Positions 60,828 through 64,000 of a DNA stretch of 64,000 nt are shown in pieces; the stretch's first letter is position 1, and each line of letters starts with the position of its first letter. The position numbers and the translations under genes are program-made. The notes below the pieces were generated by a model, which made no database searches, had not been told where the DNA came from, and worked only from the letters and a program-made list of their open reading frames with translations. This DNA is from Saccharothrix sp. (GTDB lineage: Bacteria > Actinomycetota > Actinomycetes > Mycobacteriales > Pseudonocardiaceae), in assembly GCF_031180885.1 (NCBI RefSeq), contig NZ_JAPSLK010000008.1, positions 62,001-126,000 on the forward strand. Reading direction: 5' to 3'.

Positions 60828-63250
60828 GTGGCCCTCCCCTGTCGTGCTCCGCGCACCTGCGCGAGCCACGCCGAGAACTGCTCGTCCAGCAGCGACGACT
60901 CGAAGGTGCGGGCGAGATCGAGGTTGCGGCGCGACTGGCATTCCCACGCCTGCGCATCGGTCAGCAGCCACCGCATGACCCGGGCCAGCGCCTCGTGGTC
61001 GTCGGCGTCCACGAGGCAACGGGGGTCGAGCAGTTCCGGGATCCCGCCCACCCTCGTCCCCACGGCGGGCAGCGCACGGGCCATCGCCTCGACCAGCGCC
61101 CGGGGCAGCCCTTCGGTGCGGGACGGCATCACGAACAGGTTCGCGGCGTCCAGCAACTCGATGACGGACCGCCGGTCGTGGACCGTGCCGGTGAAACGCA
61201 CGCGCTCGGCCAAGCCGAGCGACGACGCGAGGTCGACCAGTTCGCCGTGTTGCCTGCCTCCGCCCACCACGACCGCCCGCACGTCGAGCCCTTCGCCCGT
61301 CAGCCGGTGCAGCGCTCGGAGAAGCACATCGTGCCCCTTGTAGTGCTGTTCATGGCTGCCCACGGCGATGACGTCGAACGACGACGGCGACCACACGCGG
61401 GGGGACTCGACGAGCGACTCGGACCTGATGACGACGCCGGCCAGTCCGATCGTCCGCGCCCCCGCAGCGGCGGGATAGCGCTGCTGCAACGTGGTTTGGG
61501 TGACGTACCGCACCGCCGACGCGCCGCGCACGACCCACCGCATCTGCGCCCGTGCCGACCGCGCCGCGGCCCGGCCCGCCCGCCCGAGCGTCCCCGAGGC
61601 CAGCACGTCGTACGGGTCGCCGACCACCTCGACCGCATAGCTGCGGCGCAGCGCCATGCACACCAGCGCGGCGACGGACCCGATCGCACCGGGCATCCGC
61701 AGGACGACCACTTCCGCATCGGCGACCTCGCGGGTCACGGCGGGCACCAACCGCGGCAGCGCGCGCACGAACCCGGCGGCGCCGCGGTAGTCCGGCAACG
61801 GCCGCACCGTGGTCCCGTTCCCTTCCACCGGGCACCCCGCGCCGCCGGGTTCGCCGCCCGCCCGGGCGACGATCCGCAACCGGTCACCGCCTGCGGTGTA
61901 CCTCGCCCAAGCCTCGCGCCCGCTGACGAACTCACTGGCCGCCCACCGCCCGTCGCGGCCGCGCCCGAACCGCGCGTCGAGGAACAGGCTGACGCGTCGA
62001 CCACCTGCCTCACCACCTGTGGCGGAACGCCGGACAGCCACACCCGCGGCGTCCTCGATGACGTCAGCGACCGCGACCGCCGCGCGTGCGCTGTCGAAGC
62101 GGCGAAGCACGTGTTCGCGCACGTGGTCACCGCGATCGCGCAACCTGCCGGCCGCGTGCTCGGTGTACGCGTCGTCCAGAGCGGCGGCCAGGGCATCGGG
62201 GTCGTCCGGCGGCACGATCCAGCACGACCGGGTGTCGACGGCTTCCGGCAGCGCCCCGACATCGCTGACCACGCTGGGGAGGCCCATCGCGCCGGCCTCC
62301 AGTGCGGCGCCGTGGTTGTCCGACAACGATGGTGACACGCTGAGGTCCGCGGCGGCGTAGTACGGCCGCACGTCCTCGACGGTGCCCAGCCACGTCACGG
62401 AATCGTCGCCGTCGACCCGGAACCGCGCGATCAGTTCCCGGCGGTGTCGTTCGCCCGCTTCGTCGAACCCGCCGCCGACGAGCAACAGGTGGCTGTTCGG
62501 GTGGGTCGCGCGGAACCGCTGCCACGCCTTCAGGAGCACGTCGTGGCCCTTGATGCCGCGCCCCGCGTGGAGGACCCTCTTGGGCGCGTACACCAAGGCG
62601 ACCATGATCACCACGAAGTCGTAGGCGCCGGCATCGATCGCCGCGCGCACCGTGGTGCGATCGGTGCCGCTCATCGGCCGGAACTGCCTGGTGTCGACAC
62701 CGTAGGGGATCACCGGCGTCTGCTCGGCCGCGCGGCCGAGTTCCCGGTAACGCCGGCCGGTGAACTCGCTGCCGCTGATCGTGACGGTGTCCAGGCGCAC
62801 CAGGAGCCGTTCGACGGCCCGGATGACCCCGGACTCCATGTGGAGGGGGCCCGCGACCATGTGCACGCGCGCCGCGCTCAGCCCCGTGGAGGCGAGGCGG
62901 GCCGCCAGCGCGGACGCGTAGAGGTGGTAGTGCACCACGTCCGGCGCCAGCTCACGGAGCCGGCGGCGCAGCTCCACGAGGCCGGTGAGGGTGCGGATCG
63001 AGGGTCGGAAGCGGAAGTCGAAAGGGCTGTCCACCACGGGCACACCGCGCCGGGTGAACTCGGTGCGCAGTCGGCCGTCACCCGGCGGCAGCACCGCCAC
63101 GACCCGATGTCCGCGCGCGGTCAGCGCATCGACGTGCGGGATCGTCCACATGGCTCCCTGGTTGGTCTTGAGCACGAGGACGACCCGCAATTGTCGCGTA
63201 CCGGCGGACGCGGGCACACCGCGTGCGGTCGCTTGGCGCGAACGGGTCAC
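60824..63250 (-). CDS. Tandem-fused GT4 glycosyltransferase
   Basis: 808 residues in one frame from GTG 63250 (GGAG upstream), about twice the normal size. Residues about 20-400 are a GT-B enzyme (LKTNQGAMWTIPHVDALTAR, KGHDVLLKAWQRFRATHPNS, LLVGGGFDEAG, NHGAALEAGAMGLPSVVSDV); residues about 415-805 are a second, with YKGHDVLLRALHRLTGEGLD, VVVGGGRQHGELVDLASSLG and EGLPRALVEAMARALPAVGT. No stop lies between. An internal GTG at 62041 could give a free second half. Each half should add one sugar. Overlaps the dehydrogenase stop by GTGA. Confidence 0.85.
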   Translation of the reverse strand: MTRSRQATARGVPASAGTRQLRVVLVLKTNQGAMWTIPHVDALTARGHRVVAVLPPGDGRLRTEFTRRGVPVVDSPFDFRFRPSIRTLTGLVELRRRLRELAPDVVHYHLYASALAARLASTGLSAARVHMVAGPLHMESGVIRAVERLLVRLDTVTISGSEFTGRRYRELGRAAEQTPVIPYGVDTRQFRPMSGTDRTTVRAAIDAGAYDFVVIMVALVYAPKRVLHAGRGIKGHDVLLKAWQRFRATHPNSHLLLVGGGFDEAGERHRRELIARFRVDGDDSVTWLGTVEDVRPYYAAADLSVSPSLSDNHGAALEAGAMGLPSVVSDVGALPEAVDTRSCWIVPPDDPDALAAALDDAYTEHAAGRLRDRGDHVREHVLRRFDSARAAVAVADVIEDAAGVAVRRSATGGEAGGRRVSLFLDARFGRGRDGRWAASEFVSGREAWARYTAGGDRLRIVARAGGEPGGAGCPVEGNGTTVRPLPDYRGAAGFVRALPRLVPAVTREVADAEVVVLRMPGAIGSVAALVCMALRRSYAVEVVGDPYDVLASGTLGRAGRAAARSARAQMRWVVRGASAVRYVTQTTLQQRYPAAAGARTIGLAGVVIRSESLVESPRVWSPSSFDVIAVGSHEQHYKGHDVLLRALHRLTGEGLDVRAVVVGGGRQHGELVDLASSLGLAERVRFTGTVHDRRSVIELLDAANLFVMPSRTEGLPRALVEAMARALPAVGTRVGGIPELLDPRCLVDADDHEALARVMRWLLTDAQAWECQSRRNLDLARTFESSLLDEQFSAWLAQVRGARQGRAT

Positions 63251-64000
63251 AGGTACTCCACCTGCGCGCCGGTGAGGCGGTGACGGGTGTCGATCACGCA
63301 GTCGGCGACCCGTTCGACGAGGGCGTAGTCGACGTCCTCGTGGTCGGCGAGCACCACGACCACGTCGGCGTGCCGCAAGCCGTCCGCGGACAGCGTGACG
63401 AGCTTCACCTCCGGCGGGCACCGGTGCGGTTCGACGTGCGAGTCGACGACCTCGACCTCGGCCCCTTGTTCCTGGAGGAGCTGGACGACGCGGATCGCGG
63501 GTGATCCGCGCATGTCCCCCGTGTTCGCCTTGTAGGCGATGCCGAGGAGCAAGATCCTGCTGCCGCGCAGCGACCTGTGGCGCCGGGTGAGCGCTCGGGA
63601 GACGCGCTTGACCACGTAGTCCGGCATGTGGTCGTTGATGTCGTTGGCCAGCGCCACGAAGCGGAATTCCCGGTGCAGGTGCCGGCGGATCTGCCAGGAC
63701 AGGTACACGGGGTCCACCGGCAGGCAGTGGCCGCCCACGCCGGGACCCGGTGTGAAGCGCATGTACCCGAACGGCTTGGTCGCCGCGGCGTCGATGGCTT
63801 CCCACACGTCGACGCCGAGCTCGTTGGCGAACACCGCGATCTCGTTGACCAGCGCGATGTTGACGTGCCGGAAGGTGTTCTCCAGCAGCTTGGCGAGTTC
63901 GGCCTCCTTGGGCGCGCACACCGGCACCGTCTTGTCGACCAGCCGCGAGTACAGCGCGTCGACCGCGATCAGCGAGGACTCGTTGATCCCGGAGACCAGC
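63247..64000 (-). CDS. UDP-sugar dehydrogenase (WecC/WbpA/Ugd family), C-terminal part
   Basis: About 250 residues; the N-terminal part lies beyond the right edge. The catalytic Cys is in GPGVGGHCLPVDPVYLSW, preceded by the central helix region KEAELAKLLENTFRHVNIAL and followed by the C-terminal domain (SRILLLGIAYKANTGDMRGS, VEVVDSHVEPHRC). The protein oxidises UDP-hexose or UDP-HexNAc at C6 with NAD, yielding a uronic acid donor. The pattern is closest to UDP-N-acetylglucosamine or -mannosamine dehydrogenases, but substrate cannot be fixed. It is the most upstream gene seen of the glycan operon. Confidence 0.9.
   Translation of the reverse strand, partial: LVSGINESSLIAVDALYSRLVDKTVPVCAPKEAELAKLLENTFRHVNIALVNEIAVFANELGVDVWEAIDAAATKPFGYMRFTPGPGVGGHCLPVDPVYLSWQIRRHLHREFRFVALANDINDHMPDYVVKRVSRALTRRHRSLRGSRILLLGIAYKANTGDMRGSPAIRVVQLLQEQGAEVEVVDSHVEPHRCPPEVKLVTLSADGLRHADVVVVLADHEDVDYALVERVADCVIDTRHRLTGAQVEYL

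Noticed and set aside
1-64000. tRNA, rRNA, insertion sequence or integrase genes
   Set aside because: No cloverleaf with terminal TpsiC box, no rRNA-like stretch and no transposase motif was noticed on either strand; small RNAs cannot be excluded by eye.

Overview
The window is roughly 72% GC with strong G/C preference at third codon positions. The gene content (bkd genes next to an Lrp regulator, a GltBD glutamate synthase, Lsr2, excalibur/class F sortase, a subtilisin-inhibitor-like protein, a DUF574-type methyltransferase) points to a filamentous actinomycete. I infer Pseudonocardiales (Saccharothrix/Lentzea/Actinosynnema-like). No rRNA, tRNA, CRISPR array, transposase or integrase was recognised.

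Layout. 0-9.4 kb: branched-chain keto-acid dehydrogenase E1 genes with a divergent Lrp regulator, a CAP-domain lipoprotein, a two-component system, a cation/proton antiporter, a VOC/MerR pair and a VIT-type transporter. 9.4-15.7 kb: gltBD. 15.7-18.1 kb: a decayed ECF sigma factor, a membrane protein and a frameshifted gene. 18.1-23.6 kb: ThuA-like protein, secreted expansin, secreted PL8 lyase and a cytokinin-dehydrogenase-like flavoprotein, a set suggesting contact with plant polymers. 23.6-27.3 kb: small stress-type genes, an SDR and ilvD. 27.5-32.3 kb: a split HisKA/GAF pair, a methyltransferase and a cytochrome P450-UbiA prenyltransferase operon.

32.3-41.5 kb is accessory DNA: a secreted D/V-rich protein, a 170-base stretch of only G and C, a PAS protein, an ECF sigma factor with a zinc-finger tail, and an island with a PTPS/QueD-like enzyme, two paralogous pseudo-receiver regulators and a small pentapeptide-repeat protein. 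41.5-53.3 kb holds a degenerate kinase-like protein, an LAATG surface protein, a glycosyltransferase, an orphan class II diterpene cyclase, Lsr2, and many small secreted proteins (SSI, triple-repeat ricin lectin, RhiA-like, excalibur plus sortase). 54-64 kb is a minus-strand glycan operon: nucleotide-sugar dehydrogenase (cut by the window end), a tandem-fused glycosyltransferase, another glycosyltransferase, aminotransferase, priming sugar transferase, NeuD/PglD-type acetyltransferase, polymerase and flippase.

Many genes are followed by perfect GC hairpins of 12-22 bp without a U-tract. These helped decide which of several overlapping reading frames is the real gene, notably the 82-residue repeat protein at 40425-40673.
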